A stretch of 64,000 nucleotides of DNA from NCBI RefSeq assembly GCF_009192735.1, contig NZ_VTFU01000004.1:461323-525322 (forward strand). The letters run 5' to 3'. The translations under genes were made by a program, and so were the position numbers. Source of the DNA: Arthrobacter gandavensis. GTDB lineage: Bacteria > Actinomycetota > Actinomycetes > Actinomycetales > Micrococcaceae. Shown piece after piece: positions 16,662 to 25,032 of this stretch (within the stretch, counting starts at the first letter, position 1; the number at the start of each line of letters is the position of its first letter). The notes below the pieces were generated by a model that searched no databases, was not told the origin of the DNA, and worked only from the letters and a program-made list of their open reading frames with translations.

Positions 16662-18014
16662 ATGACAACCACTGACACCCTGCCCACCGGCGATCAGGTG
16701 GTCCAGGACCTGCCCTGGAAGTGGAAGGTGCAGGGGCGTATCTTCATCATTGGCGGTCTGGGTTTCATGTTCGATGCCTGGGATGTCACGCTCAACGGCG
16801 TCCTGATTCCACTCCTGTCCAAGCACTGGGCCTTGGAACCGGCACAGGCAGCCTGGATCGGCACGGCAAACCTGCTGGGCATGGCCATTGGAGCGTTTGT
16901 GTGGGGCTCCATCGCCGATGCCATCGGCCGCAAGAAGGCTTTCACCGCCACACTCCTCGTGTTCTCCCTCTTTACCGTTTTGGGTGCCTTCTCCCCCGAC
17001 ATCGTCTGGTTCTGCATCTTCCGGTTTATGGCCGGGTTCGGCTTGGGTGGCTGCGTGCCGGTGGATTACGCGCTGGTGGGCGAGTTCACTCCCCGTAAGC
17101 AGCGCGGCCGGGTCCTCACGGCAATGGACGGCTGGTGGCCCGTGGGCGCTGCACTCTGCGGAGCGACGTCGGCCCTGATCATGGCCACATTCGCTGACTG
17201 GCGGTACACCATGCTGATCATGGTGCTCCCTGCGCTGCTCGTGTTCTGGGTCCGCCGGTCGGTCCCCGAATCACCTCTTTTCCTGGTCCGCAAGGGACGC
17301 ACAGCGGAGGCAGAGACCGTCATAAATGACTTGATCGCAAGCACCGGATCCGACGTAAAACAGTGGCGTCTTCCCGCACCCGAAGCGGCAGCCAAGTTCT
17401 CCATGGGATCTGTTGTCACCCAGCTGTCAGACCTTTGGCGGTACAGCTGGAAAATCACGGTTGCGGCGTGGTCGCTCTTCTTCACCATCCTGCTGGTCTA
17501 CTACCTGGCCCTGACCTGGATGCCGAAAATCCTCGTGGATGCGGGCTTCAAGGAATACGCGGCCTTCCTCACCACGTCAGGCATGGCCGCCGTCGGACTC
17601 TTGGGAGTTATTGCGGCCGCGCTGCTGGTTGAACGAGTTGGACGCAAGTGGATCCTGGCCGTGACGGGGCCGCTTTCAGCGGCCATCCTGGTCATCGTTG
17701 CCCTGGTCCTGGATGTTCCCGCCGCTGCCACGGCGTGGCTACTCGCCTACGGTTTTGTTGTTCAGGTAGCCATTCCGGTGCTTTACGCCTACATTTCCGA
17801 GCTTTACCCCACTGAACTGCGCGGGAGCGGATTCGGATGGGCATCGACGGTTTCCCGGATTGGCGCGGGACTGGGTCCGCTCATCTTTGTGTCCGTGATG
17901 TGGCCCTACCTCGGACTGCCGCTTTCCTTCGCGTTGGCTGGTGTCCTGGTGATTCTGGCCGTGGCCTGGATGCTGCGTTTTGCGCCCGAGACCAAGGGCG
18001 CCGCACTGGACTAA
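16662..18014 (+). CDS. MFS transporter, SV2/aromatic acid:H+ symporter-like
   Basis: The 450-residue protein has about twelve hydrophobic segments and the MFS loop motif GSIADAIGRKKAFTATLLVF between TM2 and TM3; RFMAGFGLGGCVPVDYALVGE follows in TM4. PESPLFLVRKGR leads into the central loop and ELYPTELRGSGFGW is typical of the SV2/metabolite:H+ symporter branch. Likely substrates are organic or aromatic acids, but this is inference. ATG 16662 is chosen since the upstream frame lacks coding character and GGAAGG precedes it. Its stop overlaps the opposing purN stop by four bases. Confidence 0.88.
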   Translation: MTTTDTLPTGDQVVQDLPWKWKVQGRIFIIGGLGFMFDAWDVTLNGVLIPLLSKHWALEPAQAAWIGTANLLGMAIGAFVWGSIADAIGRKKAFTATLLVFSLFTVLGAFSPDIVWFCIFRFMAGFGLGGCVPVDYALVGEFTPRKQRGRVLTAMDGWWPVGAALCGATSALIMATFADWRYTMLIMVLPALLVFWVRRSVPESPLFLVRKGRTAEAETVINDLIASTGSDVKQWRLPAPEAAAKFSMGSVVTQLSDLWRYSWKITVAAWSLFFTILLVYYLALTWMPKILVDAGFKEYAAFLTTSGMAAVGLLGVIAAALLVERVGRKWILAVTGPLSAAILVIVALVLDVPAAATAWLLAYGFVVQVAIPVLYAYISELYPTELRGSGFGWASTVSRIGAGLGPLIFVSVMWPYLGLPLSFALAGVLVILAVAWMLRFAPETKGAALD

Positions 18015-18598
18015 GGCGTCCGCGAAACCGGAAGGCCCTCGGCGCTGATCCGCCGCAGGGTCTCCAAGAGGAGCCTGCGCTCCTGGATCTTGATCCGCTC
18101 GTGCAGGGTCTCTTCGGTGTCGCCGTCGAGCACCTCCACCGCGGCCTGGGCCAGGATCGGCCCGGTGTCCACGCCGGTGTCGGCGATATGCACGGTGCAG
18201 CCGGTGACTTTGACCCCGTAGGCCAGGGCATCACGGACGCCGTGTGCGCCGGGGAAGGAAGGCAGCAGGGCAGGGTGGGTGTTGATGTAGCGGCCTTCAA
18301 ACGTATTGATGAAGTGCTCGTTGACGATGCGCATGAAACCGGACGACAACACGATGTCAGGATCGTAAGACGCCACCTTTTCCGTCAGTGCAAGGTTCCA
18401 GTCGGAACGCTGGTGGTAATCGCGGAAGTTCACGACGAAGGTGTCACAGCCTGCGTCAGCAGCGCGCTGCACTCCAAAGGTGCCGGGACGATCCGCTCCC
18501 ACGGCGGCAATTTCGACGTCCAGGGCCCCTTCCGAGACAGCGTCCAAGACGGCTTGAAGGTTGGAACCGGTACCGGACACGAGAACAACGATGCGCAT
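18011..18598 (-). CDS. purN: Phosphoribosylglycinamide formyltransferase PurN
   Basis: The 195-residue enzyme transfers formyl from 10-formyl-THF to GAR, the third step of purine synthesis. It begins MRIVVLVSGTGSNLQAVLDA. The catalytic triad falls on N106, H108 (INTHPALLPSF) and D144 (GVDTGPI), the same numbers as the E. coli enzyme. It looks leaderless, with TAAGGT six bases before the ATG. The MFS gene converges onto it with a four-base CTAA overlap; purH lies about 3.5 kb away instead of adjacent. Confidence 0.96.
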   Translation of the reverse strand: MRIVVLVSGTGSNLQAVLDAVSEGALDVEIAAVGADRPGTFGVQRAADAGCDTFVVNFRDYHQRSDWNLALTEKVASYDPDIVLSSGFMRIVNEHFINTFEGRYINTHPALLPSFPGAHGVRDALAYGVKVTGCTVHIADTGVDTGPILAQAAVEVLDGDTEETLHERIKIQERRLLLETLRRISAEGLPVSRTP

Positions 18599-18604
18599 GC
18601 GTCA

Positions 18605-18631
18605 ACCTTAGGCTCAGGCGTCCCCTAGGGT
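18605..18631. promoter_or_regulatory. Divergent leaderless -10 elements (purN and 18638 gene)
   Basis: On the minus strand TAAGGT (18610-18605) is six bases before the purN ATG. On the plus strand TAGGGT (18626-18631) is six bases before the ATG at 18638. The two starts are only 39 bases apart and neither has a ribosome site. Confidence 0.55.
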
Positions 18632-18637
18632 TAAACC

Positions 18638-19075
18638 ATGAACAACGACGGCCGTACCCCTGATCAGACTCCCTCGCCGTTGCAGCCGGCACCGCAGAAG
18701 ACGCCGGCAACGGACGAGCAGAAGCAGGACACCCGCGGGTATCTGCGGATCTTCCTGGCCCTCGTTGTTGCCGTGCTGCTCACCTCCGGGCTGGCGCTGC
18801 CATGGAAGCTCGTGCCCCTCGCCCTGGCCCTTGCCGCCGTCGTCGTCGGTGTCCTCACCCTCATCAAGGTGGTGCGCTTCGGCATGGGCCCGGCCCAGAT
18901 GTTCATCACGGCCCTGGGCCTGGCGGCATCAGTGGTGATGACTCTCGGTCTCGGTCTGGCCGTTGCAACGTGGGACAGCACCCAGAAACTGGAAACCTGC
19001 ATGAGCAAGGCACTGACCATGCAGGCCAAGCAGGAGTGCCAGTCGGAGTTCGCCAACGGCATCCTGCCGGGCTAA
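18638..19075 (+). CDS. Hypothetical membrane protein with three hydrophobic segments
   Basis: No named family is recognised. This 145-residue protein has a polar Pro/Thr/Gln-rich cytoplasmic N terminus (1-32), hydrophobic segments at about 36-53, 57-75 and 84-107, and a short C-terminal part with two cysteines (ETCMSKALTMQAKQECQ). It seems leaderless. Proteins of this shape are common between purN and DUF6350 genes in Arthrobacter-like genomes, as far as I recall; no function can be given. Confidence 0.6.
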   Translation: MNNDGRTPDQTPSPLQPAPQKTPATDEQKQDTRGYLRIFLALVVAVLLTSGLALPWKLVPLALALAAVVVGVLTLIKVVRFGMGPAQMFITALGLAASVVMTLGLGLAVATWDSTQKLETCMSKALTMQAKQECQSEFANGILPG

Positions 19076-19083
19076 GTCCGCGC

Positions 19084-19112
19084 GGCCGGGTCTGGCCAGG
19101 CTAAGCCCGGCC
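19084..19112. terminator. Hairpin between convergent genes
   Basis: GGCCGGG (19084-19090) pairs with CCCGGCC (19106-19112) across a 15-base loop that itself contains TGGCCA. No T tract. It fills the short gap between the 18638 gene and the DUF6350 gene. Confidence 0.5.
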
Positions 19113-19126
19113 AGCCGCCGTCGTCC

Positions 19127-20410
19127 TCAGCGCTCCTCGCGTTCGAGCCAGGGCCCGACGGCGTAACCAACGACGACGCCCACGGCCACTTCGGCCGCGA
19201 TCCACAAGCCCGTCCACAGCGGATCTGCGCCAACCTCGACAAAGCGGCCAACCCCGGCTGAGCCCCCGGTGATCAGTACCACTCCCGCGGCCAGGATTCC
19301 CGAGACCAGCCCGACAAAGGCGCCCAGCAGGATCGTGGATACCGGTGCCGTGAACCAGCGCGCCCTGATCTTCAGGGACAGCCACTCATCAAAGTGGTTC
19401 TCACCCTCGCGCAGGAACCACCAGCCGGCCAGAATGCCTGCGACAACGGGCAGCATGAGCGCTGCTGCTCCGTATTCCATTCCACCAGTGGGCAGGGCTG
19501 CCAGCAAGGGAATCCCCGGCAGCGGTCCCACCGTGGTTTCGAGTGGGCTGATGACGCTGCCCGTACCGATGGCGAACCCCGCGCCAGAGGTCCAGCCCAG
19601 TGCCCAGCCCGCAAAGTTGGGCATCAAACCGAGCTCGACGACGGTCAGGACGGTGCCGCCGATGATGCCCGCGTCCAGATGCTGATAGACCGACACAATG
19701 TCCGCCCAGCTCATGACCAGGGCAGCGGTGAGAAGCAGGGCGGAAAGCCCCAGGGCAGCGGTGATGCCGACGGCGCCGGCCCGGATGACAGCCCACACGT
19801 AGGATCCGGCCCAGCGCGAGTGCTGGCTTGTGCGGGAGATCCAGTCGGTCAGGTCCACGCCGATGAGACGCACCCAGGAACCCGACTCTCGCCGCGCACC
19901 GATAACCAGTCCCAGCCCCGCAGCGATGAGCGGCACCAGGGCTCCTGCCGTCACCGAGATGGAGACGTCGTCGTTGGCGGAGAAATAAGCCGCCGCCCAG
20001 CCCAGGAGGGCGTAGGTTCCGAGCGCGCCCAGCAGCGCCTGCCACAGCTGATCCGTGTAAGAGGCCTTCGCTAAACGCCGCCCCGCCCGCCAGGACAGGA
20101 AAAACGGAATGAGGGTCAGGCCCAGGGGAATCAGGGACAACACTCCCGTGGTTTCATCTGCGGCCAGTGTTCCAGCTGGGAAGGTCAGGTTCAGCGGTAC
20201 GCCGTGGATCAGGAGCCAGCCTTGCCCGCCCAACCTGGCCAGCGATGCGAAGTCGCGGTCGGTAAAGCCGTCGGCAAACCAGACGCCGATCAGCGGCAGG
20301 AATATCAGCAGGGCGGAGAGGACTGCAGCTTGGCCAAGTTCGACCACTCCCTGCAGCCACAAGGGCATGGGTAGGACACCCGAGGATTTCGGGCGGGTAA
20401 AGAGTTTCAT
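19127..20410 (-). CDS. DUF6350 family integral membrane protein
   Basis: The 427-residue protein is almost wholly hydrophobic, with about ten predicted membrane segments; a short basic N terminus (MKLFTRPKSSGVLPMPLWLQ) precedes the first. Position on the purN side and sequence character match DUF6350 proteins, which are conserved next to purN/purH across Micrococcales. Function is unknown. AGGAG lies a few bases before the ATG. Confidence 0.8.
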   Translation of the reverse strand: MKLFTRPKSSGVLPMPLWLQGVVELGQAAVLSALLIFLPLIGVWFADGFTDRDFASLARLGGQGWLLIHGVPLNLTFPAGTLAADETTGVLSLIPLGLTLIPFFLSWRAGRRLAKASYTDQLWQALLGALGTYALLGWAAAYFSANDDVSISVTAGALVPLIAAGLGLVIGARRESGSWVRLIGVDLTDWISRTSQHSRWAGSYVWAVIRAGAVGITAALGLSALLLTAALVMSWADIVSVYQHLDAGIIGGTVLTVVELGLMPNFAGWALGWTSGAGFAIGTGSVISPLETTVGPLPGIPLLAALPTGGMEYGAAALMLPVVAGILAGWWFLREGENHFDEWLSLKIRARWFTAPVSTILLGAFVGLVSGILAAGVVLITGGSAGVGRFVEVGADPLWTGLWIAAEVAVGVVVGYAVGPWLEREER

Positions 20411-20471
20411 CTCTCCTATCGTCCCATTCAGCGCACGGCGGGCGGCTCAGGAGCGGCCGTGTCGGCGCCGC

Positions 20472-21224
20472 TTAGGCCGCGAGGTCGAGAATGCCCTTGG
20501 CCAGCGCGGCCGCGGCACCGAAGAACGCAAAGATGACGACGGCGGCACGCGCCTGGTCATCGCGGATGAAGCGCTGCAGCTTCTCTCCCGCATAGATGCC
20601 GCCGATAATCATCAACGCGATCAGCGCCCAGGCCCATGGTTCGAACGGTGGCATCTGCCCGGGGTCCAGAGACAGCTTGGCGGTCAGCGTGACAACGGCA
20701 ATGGTGACGAAGAATGGCTGGAGGGTGGCGGCGAACGAGCGCTGCGGCCAGCGGGCCATGAGGGCGTAGGCGCTCACCGAGGGACCGCCCACGCCCGCCA
20801 CCGCGTTGGTGATCCCGGCGATAAAGCCCGCTACGGCCTTGGGCGCATTTCCGGTCACCGTCACCGAGGTGCGCTGCATCAGCAGCGAAGCCGTCAACGC
20901 CACCAGGACGACTGCGCCAACAACGACTGCCATCGGCGCCGAGGGCAGATACACCGCTGCCACTGAGGCTGGAATACTGCCGCACACCGCCGGGATGGCC
21001 AACCACCGGTACATGTTCCAATCAATGTCTTTCCGGACCCGGAGCATGATCAGGGACGAGGAGACCAGCCCGCAGACGTTGACCATCAGGACGCCGCCGT
21101 GTGAGCCGAGGATGATCACCAGAAACGGGGAAATCAGCAGGGCAAAGCCAAGACCTGCAATCCGCTGGGCAATGGCGCCTATAAAAACGGCTACGAGTAC
21201 GACGATGAGGAGTCCGATAGTCAC
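20472..21224 (-). CDS. Sulfite exporter TauE/SafE family protein
   Basis: About 250 residues and seven to eight hydrophobic segments, with the family duplication: LISPFLVIILGSHGGVLMVN in the first half and GFIAGITNAVAGVGGPSVSA in the second. TauE/SafE proteins export sulfite, sulfoacetate or related organosulfonates; the substrate here is unknown. I prefer GTG 21224 because TAGTGT lies seven bases before it; GTG 21233 is also in frame. It is divergent from the DUF1684 gene with overlapping -10 elements. Confidence 0.88.
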   Translation of the reverse strand: MTIGLLIVVLVAVFIGAIAQRIAGLGFALLISPFLVIILGSHGGVLMVNVCGLVSSSLIMLRVRKDIDWNMYRWLAIPAVCGSIPASVAAVYLPSAPMAVVVGAVVLVALTASLLMQRTSVTVTGNAPKAVAGFIAGITNAVAGVGGPSVSAYALMARWPQRSFAATLQPFFVTIAVVTLTAKLSLDPGQMPPFEPWAWALIALMIIGGIYAGEKLQRFIRDDQARAAVVIFAFFGAAAALAKGILDLAA

Positions 21225-21231
21225 CCCGAAC

Positions 21232-21241
21232 ACACTACGCT
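21232..21241. promoter_or_regulatory. Overlapping back-to-back -10 elements
   Basis: Minus-strand TAGTGT (21237-21232) lies seven bases before GTG 21224; plus-strand TACGCT (21236-21241) lies six bases before ATG 21248. The two hexamers share two base pairs, so the promoters should compete. Confidence 0.5.
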
Positions 21242-21247
21242 GAACCC

Positions 21248-21883
21248 ATGGTCTCCCCCGTCAAGGTCCTTCAGACAGCGGACTGGCGCCGTCGCGTCTT
21301 CAACCTGTACGCCCAGGTGCGGCTCACCTCCCAGGAGGTGTCGCCGTCGTACGCCCATGGTTTGTGGCGCGCTGAACGGGACAGGCTCTTCGCTGAACAC
21401 CCGGCGTCCCCTTTGAAGGCGCACGCCAAGGAGCGTTTCCGGGGCCTGGAGATCGGCGGCTACGATCCCGACCTGCGCTGCGACGCCGTGATCGACAACG
21501 ACGGCGCGGGCCAGGAAATGAACGTCCAGACGGGAACGGACGGAGTGGTGCCGTTTGTCCGGCTCGGCACGGTGGACGCCGACGGCGTGGGCCGGCTCGC
21601 CGTGTGGCGGTTGGCATCCTACGGGGGCGGGATTTTCCTTCCCCTGCGCGACGGCCTTTCCGGAACGGACGGAGGAAGCTACGGCGGCGGCCGGTACCTG
21701 CTGGACACGATCAAGGGTGCGGACCTCGGCCCCGGTGCGGCCCCCGGGAGCCTCATTCTGGATTTCAACTTTCTGTACAACCCGTCGTGCGCCTATGACG
21801 AGGCCTGGGCGTGTCCGCTTCCCGGCCCGGACAACCGGACGGATGCGCAGCTGCGGGTTGGCGAAATGTACGCGGAGTACTAG
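21248..21883 (+). CDS. DUF1684 domain-containing protein
   Basis: The 211-residue protein shows the DUF1684 pattern: an N-terminal region with ALWRAERDRLFAEHPASP-like LWRAERDRLFAEHPASPL, then a beta-rich core with VPFVRLGTV, GRYLLDTIKGADLG, and a C-terminal DFNFLYNPSCAYDEAWACPL. The PSCAYD...CPLP segment is strongly conserved in the family. Function is not established. The gene appears leaderless. Confidence 0.85.
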   Translation: MVSPVKVLQTADWRRRVFNLYAQVRLTSQEVSPSYAHGLWRAERDRLFAEHPASPLKAHAKERFRGLEIGGYDPDLRCDAVIDNDGAGQEMNVQTGTDGVVPFVRLGTVDADGVGRLAVWRLASYGGGIFLPLRDGLSGTDGGSYGGGRYLLDTIKGADLGPGAAPGSLILDFNFLYNPSCAYDEAWACPLPGPDNRTDAQLRVGEMYAEY

Positions 21884-21924
21884 CAGTGGCTCGTCATGGC
21901 GGCTGAATGCCTAAGCTGGGACCC

Positions 21925-22482
21925 GTGACCGTTTCCGTTTCTGCCGCACATCCAGACGACGCAGCTGAGCTGGCGGCGCTCGCAGCCCTGACCTTCCCTC
22001 TGGCCTGTCCCCCGGCGGTTAGCCAGGAGGACAGCGCTGCCTTTGTTGCGGCCAATTTGTCGGAGGAGCGCTTTCGGGACTATCTGGCCGATCCCGCCAA
22101 ACGGGTTTTGGTGGTCCGGGAACGCGGCCACATCCGCGGATATGCACTCCTGGTTCTTGCCCCGCCCGCCGACCCTGAAGTTACTGAAGTCCTGCAGCAT
22201 GTTCCCGGACCCGCGGCGGAACTCTCCAAGTGCTATGTCCACCCGGCAGCGCACGGTTCCGGTCTGGCTGCTGCACTGATGCAGGCGGCGAAGGACGCGG
22301 CAGCAGCGGCTGGGTACCGATCACTGTGGCTGGGGGTGAATGACCTGAACGTCCGCGCCCAGGCTTTCTACCGCAAGAGCGGATTTGCCGAGGCGGGACG
22401 GCGAAGCTTCGGCGTCGGGCCCCACATCTTCCGCGATTTCATTCTCACTGCGTCCCTGACCGCCGACGGCCCCGGAAAATGA
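21925..22482 (+). CDS. GNAT family N-acetyltransferase
   Basis: The protein carries a full GNAT domain: LSKCYVHPAAHGSGLAAALM gives the acetyl-CoA pyrophosphate loop, and LWLGVNDLNVRAQAFYRKSG with FAEAGRRSFGVG forms the C-terminal half. Relatives are small-molecule or N-terminal acetyltransferases; the acceptor is unknown. I chose GTG 21925 because TAAGCT lies seven bases before it; an in-frame ATG at 21907 adds six residues. Confidence 0.85.
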   Translation: MTVSVSAAHPDDAAELAALAALTFPLACPPAVSQEDSAAFVAANLSEERFRDYLADPAKRVLVVRERGHIRGYALLVLAPPADPEVTEVLQHVPGPAAELSKCYVHPAAHGSGLAAALMQAAKDAAAAAGYRSLWLGVNDLNVRAQAFYRKSGFAEAGRRSFGVGPHIFRDFILTASLTADGPGK

Positions 22483-22494
22483 CACACTGATTCC

Positions 22495-23292
22495 GTGCAA
22501 ACGTTCCTGCCGTATGACAGCTTCAGCCGCAGTGCCGGCGTCCTTGACCAGGCACGGCTGGGCAAACAGCGGGTGGAGACACTTCAGGTGCTGCGCGCCC
22601 TGGTCATCCCGGATTACGGCTGGCAGAGCCATCCCGCCATGAAGATGTGGATGGGGCATGTTCCGGCGTTGACGGCTTATGGGCTCGCGATGACCCGGGA
22701 ATGGACTGCCCGAGGGCACGCCGACACCGTCTTTGATCAGATTCTGGAGTTTGCTCCCGAAGCCGGGGACGATGACGTCGATATGCCTCCGTGGTTCGGC
22801 GACCCGGCGTTTCATGAGAGCCACCGGTCCAACTTGATCATCAAGTCCCCTGATATTTACGGGCCGCTGTTTCCGGACACCCGGGGCGGCCTGCCGTACG
22901 TGTGGCCCGAGCCGAAGCGTCCCGAGCTGCCTGCGGAGCCCGACGGCGATACGGTCTGGGTTGCCCGGCCCGCCCCGGGCACATCCGATCAGCCAACCAT
23001 TGTGCTGCCGATGCTGTCAGCGAAAGGTACCCCGATTTCCGGCAAGAAGGGCCGGCAGCTGGTTCGTTTCCTGGAGGACATGGACGACGGCGACGACGTG
23101 GTTCTGCTGGGCGCCGACCGCTCGGTGCTGCTTACCGGGACCGTGGGGCCGGTGCGGTTGACGAACGACACCGCATCTCGCTCGGTGACCGTTACCGGGC
23201 AGGTTCCCCGATCCGATTTTGATTACCCTGCGCGGTTACAGGATCCGCGGACGCTTTTCCGGGTGCCGCGGCCCGGTGTCTCGGGCAGCTAA
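22495..23292 (+). CDS. MSMEG_6728 family protein
   Basis: The first ~150 residues (LPYDSFSRSAGVLDQARLGK, RVETLQVLRAL, HPAMKMWMGH, and SHRSNLIIKSPDIYGPLF) match the MSMEG_6728 family, whose fold resembles pyrimidine-dimer glycosylase/endonuclease V. A repair role is an inference from fold only. The C-terminal ~100 residues add a beta-rich extension (FLEDMDDGDDVVLLGADRSV). GTG start, 12 bases after the GNAT stop, with CACACT six bases upstream. Its stop overlaps the opposing gene's stop by four bases. Confidence 0.78.
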   Translation: MQTFLPYDSFSRSAGVLDQARLGKQRVETLQVLRALVIPDYGWQSHPAMKMWMGHVPALTAYGLAMTREWTARGHADTVFDQILEFAPEAGDDDVDMPPWFGDPAFHESHRSNLIIKSPDIYGPLFPDTRGGLPYVWPEPKRPELPAEPDGDTVWVARPAPGTSDQPTIVLPMLSAKGTPISGKKGRQLVRFLEDMDDGDDVVLLGADRSVLLTGTVGPVRLTNDTASRSVTVTGQVPRSDFDYPARLQDPRTLFRVPRPGVSGS

Positions 23293-24179
23293 CAGCCGAA
23301 GCCGGCAGGGTTTACCAGGCAATTGTCAGCCACGCTGCGCGATTCTGCTTTCCAGACGCTAACGGTTTGCGTTGGAGGGAAGGCCAGTGCACGCCCGTCA
23401 ATGGGTATCATCGGTCCGCCGTTGACCGAATATTTGCCGGAGAAGTAAACGGCGACGGATACAAAATAGTCACCGGGCTCCTCGTAAATATGGCTTGTTT
23501 CCGTTTCGTCCCCCATTAGGTCCTCCGGAAGCGGGCCCCCTGGCTGCGATGACGGCCCATATATGGTTCCGTCTCCGTAATTCCACTCATACTCGGTAGG
23601 CCGCACTTCGATACGGATGGTTTGCCCCAACAATGTCATGTCGAATGTCTGAGACCAAGCCTCGGCATAAAGATTTGTGGGCATGTTTACCAACGAAAAA
23701 GGGCTCGGCTGCAAGGTAAACCGGCCAGGATCAATTGGTGCCGTCTGAAACTCGGTGAGGACCAGTCCGACGAGCTCGGCGGCGACTTCGTCAGGATCCG
23801 AGGTATAGATGCAGGTAGGGGTGTCACCGTATCTGGGCCAGGTCTCGCGGGGAGTTGCCTTCAAACCGCTGTGCCACCATACATACTGGCCATCTGGGGC
23901 AGCGTCGCATTCCACGGGCTGGCCCGCCAAGCAGTCGATGTCGCCGTTTTCCTCATCGAAACAGACCGGGCGGTAGTAGAATCCCTGCAAACTGTCTGGT
24001 GTTCCCACGTTTACAGGGACGATGTTCCCTGTCTTTGGGTCTTTCTGGCGGACGACGCCCTCGACTCCCCCTGGAGCCCAACCGCCTTCTCCGTCCGCAG
24101 CGCTGACCGGAAGAACTGAGGTGCCGTTGACCACGATCCATATGAGGGCAACGACTGTTATTCGCCAATAATGTTTCAA
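23289..24179 (-). CDS. Secreted protein with PKD-like domain
   Basis: The 296-residue protein starts with a signal peptide (MKHYWRITVVALIWIVVNGT, cleavage likely after VSA). A Cys-containing middle region (CFDEENGDIDC, VECDAAP, TPTCIYTS) is followed by a PKD-like fold at about 205-265: YEWNYGDGT, then HIYEEPGDYFVSVAVYFSG. It ends with two more cysteines (NCLVNPAGFGC). PKD folds usually mediate surface adhesion or protein-carbohydrate contacts. It lies 12 bases after the DUF6318 lipoprotein gene. Base composition is visibly AT-richer than the flanks. Confidence 0.7.
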   Translation of the reverse strand: MKHYWRITVVALIWIVVNGTSVLPVSAADGEGGWAPGGVEGVVRQKDPKTGNIVPVNVGTPDSLQGFYYRPVCFDEENGDIDCLAGQPVECDAAPDGQYVWWHSGLKATPRETWPRYGDTPTCIYTSDPDEVAAELVGLVLTEFQTAPIDPGRFTLQPSPFSLVNMPTNLYAEAWSQTFDMTLLGQTIRIEVRPTEYEWNYGDGTIYGPSSQPGGPLPEDLMGDETETSHIYEEPGDYFVSVAVYFSGKYSVNGGPMIPIDGRALAFPPTQTVSVWKAESRSVADNCLVNPAGFGC

Positions 24180-24191
24180 CAGTATGGCTCC

Positions 24192-24902
24192 TCACATTTC
24201 AATAGTTACGAGGGTTACGACGTACCATCCATTCGAGGTATAAACAGCTTCCATCAACTGAACGGCAGGTAAAGCGTTTCCCGGATCTGATCCGACATAT
24301 CCCGTCGGACTGTAGTATTGCAAGTCATCTTGAATGATAAGCGTTGTCGCTTGGAAGGCTCCTTTGTCGGTTTCAACAAAGTTTGAACTTACATCCTGCA
24401 GGTGTAATCTTGCTCCGGACATCCAATCCTCATTTGCATATCCACTTTCAAGAACTCGGTAATAACTCTGACAATTGAAACAACTATCATCGCTAACGGC
24501 ACGAACCGGACCTGGATCACCGGTCTCATACCCGTAATTGACCAGCGAGTACCAGTACTCGGCGAAAGCCTCGAGACCTTCCTTGGACTCCTGCTTCGCA
24601 AGCTCCGGCATGACCGGCAAGGGAACGTTCTCGGCAGGGCCCTCAGCAGAAGCGGGCTTGTAAGCAGCAGTCTGGGTAGGCGTCGGGGTTGGAGAAGCCG
24701 ACTCGCTCGCATCGTCGTCAGCGCCGGCAGTGCTGCTGGGAGTCGCACTGCTGGAACTGCCTTCAGCCGCCTCAGCACCGGGATCGTCGTTAGCCCCTGA
24801 GCACCCGCCCAACAACAAAACAGCAGCAAGTCCGAGCACACCCATTCGGGCGGCAGGTCTGGTGACGGAAAAGTCAACATGACGAACACCGGTACGGAAC
24901 AT
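24192..24902 (-). CDS. DUF6318 family lipoprotein
   Basis: The N terminus has a lipoprotein signal with lipobox LLLGGC at about residues 29-34, then an Asp/Ser/Thr/Pro-rich linker (to about 80). The DUF6318 domain follows, with PELAKQESKEGLEAFAEYWY, the conserved Cys pair SDDSCFNCQSYY and a beta-rich end. Function is unknown; the family is confined mainly to Arthrobacter-like genera. ATG 24902 is chosen because GGGGG precedes it by about nine bases; the frame extends 29 codons upstream. It pairs with the downstream PKD-like gene. Confidence 0.78.
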   Translation of the reverse strand: MFRTGVRHVDFSVTRPAARMGVLGLAAVLLLGGCSGANDDPGAEAAEGSSSSATPSSTAGADDDASESASPTPTPTQTAAYKPASAEGPAENVPLPVMPELAKQESKEGLEAFAEYWYSLVNYGYETGDPGPVRAVSDDSCFNCQSYYRVLESGYANEDWMSGARLHLQDVSSNFVETDKGAFQATTLIIQDDLQYYSPTGYVGSDPGNALPAVQLMEAVYTSNGWYVVTLVTIEM

Positions 24903-25032
24903 TTCGAGAACCCCCAGGGCAAAATGGTGCGGGACTGTGAGTGACGCCAATAGTACGCAGGATGAGCCACAGCATACGGAGTTATCCACAGGGCACCAGA
25001 GGAATCCGAAAACTCGCTCTCCTAAAGGGAAC

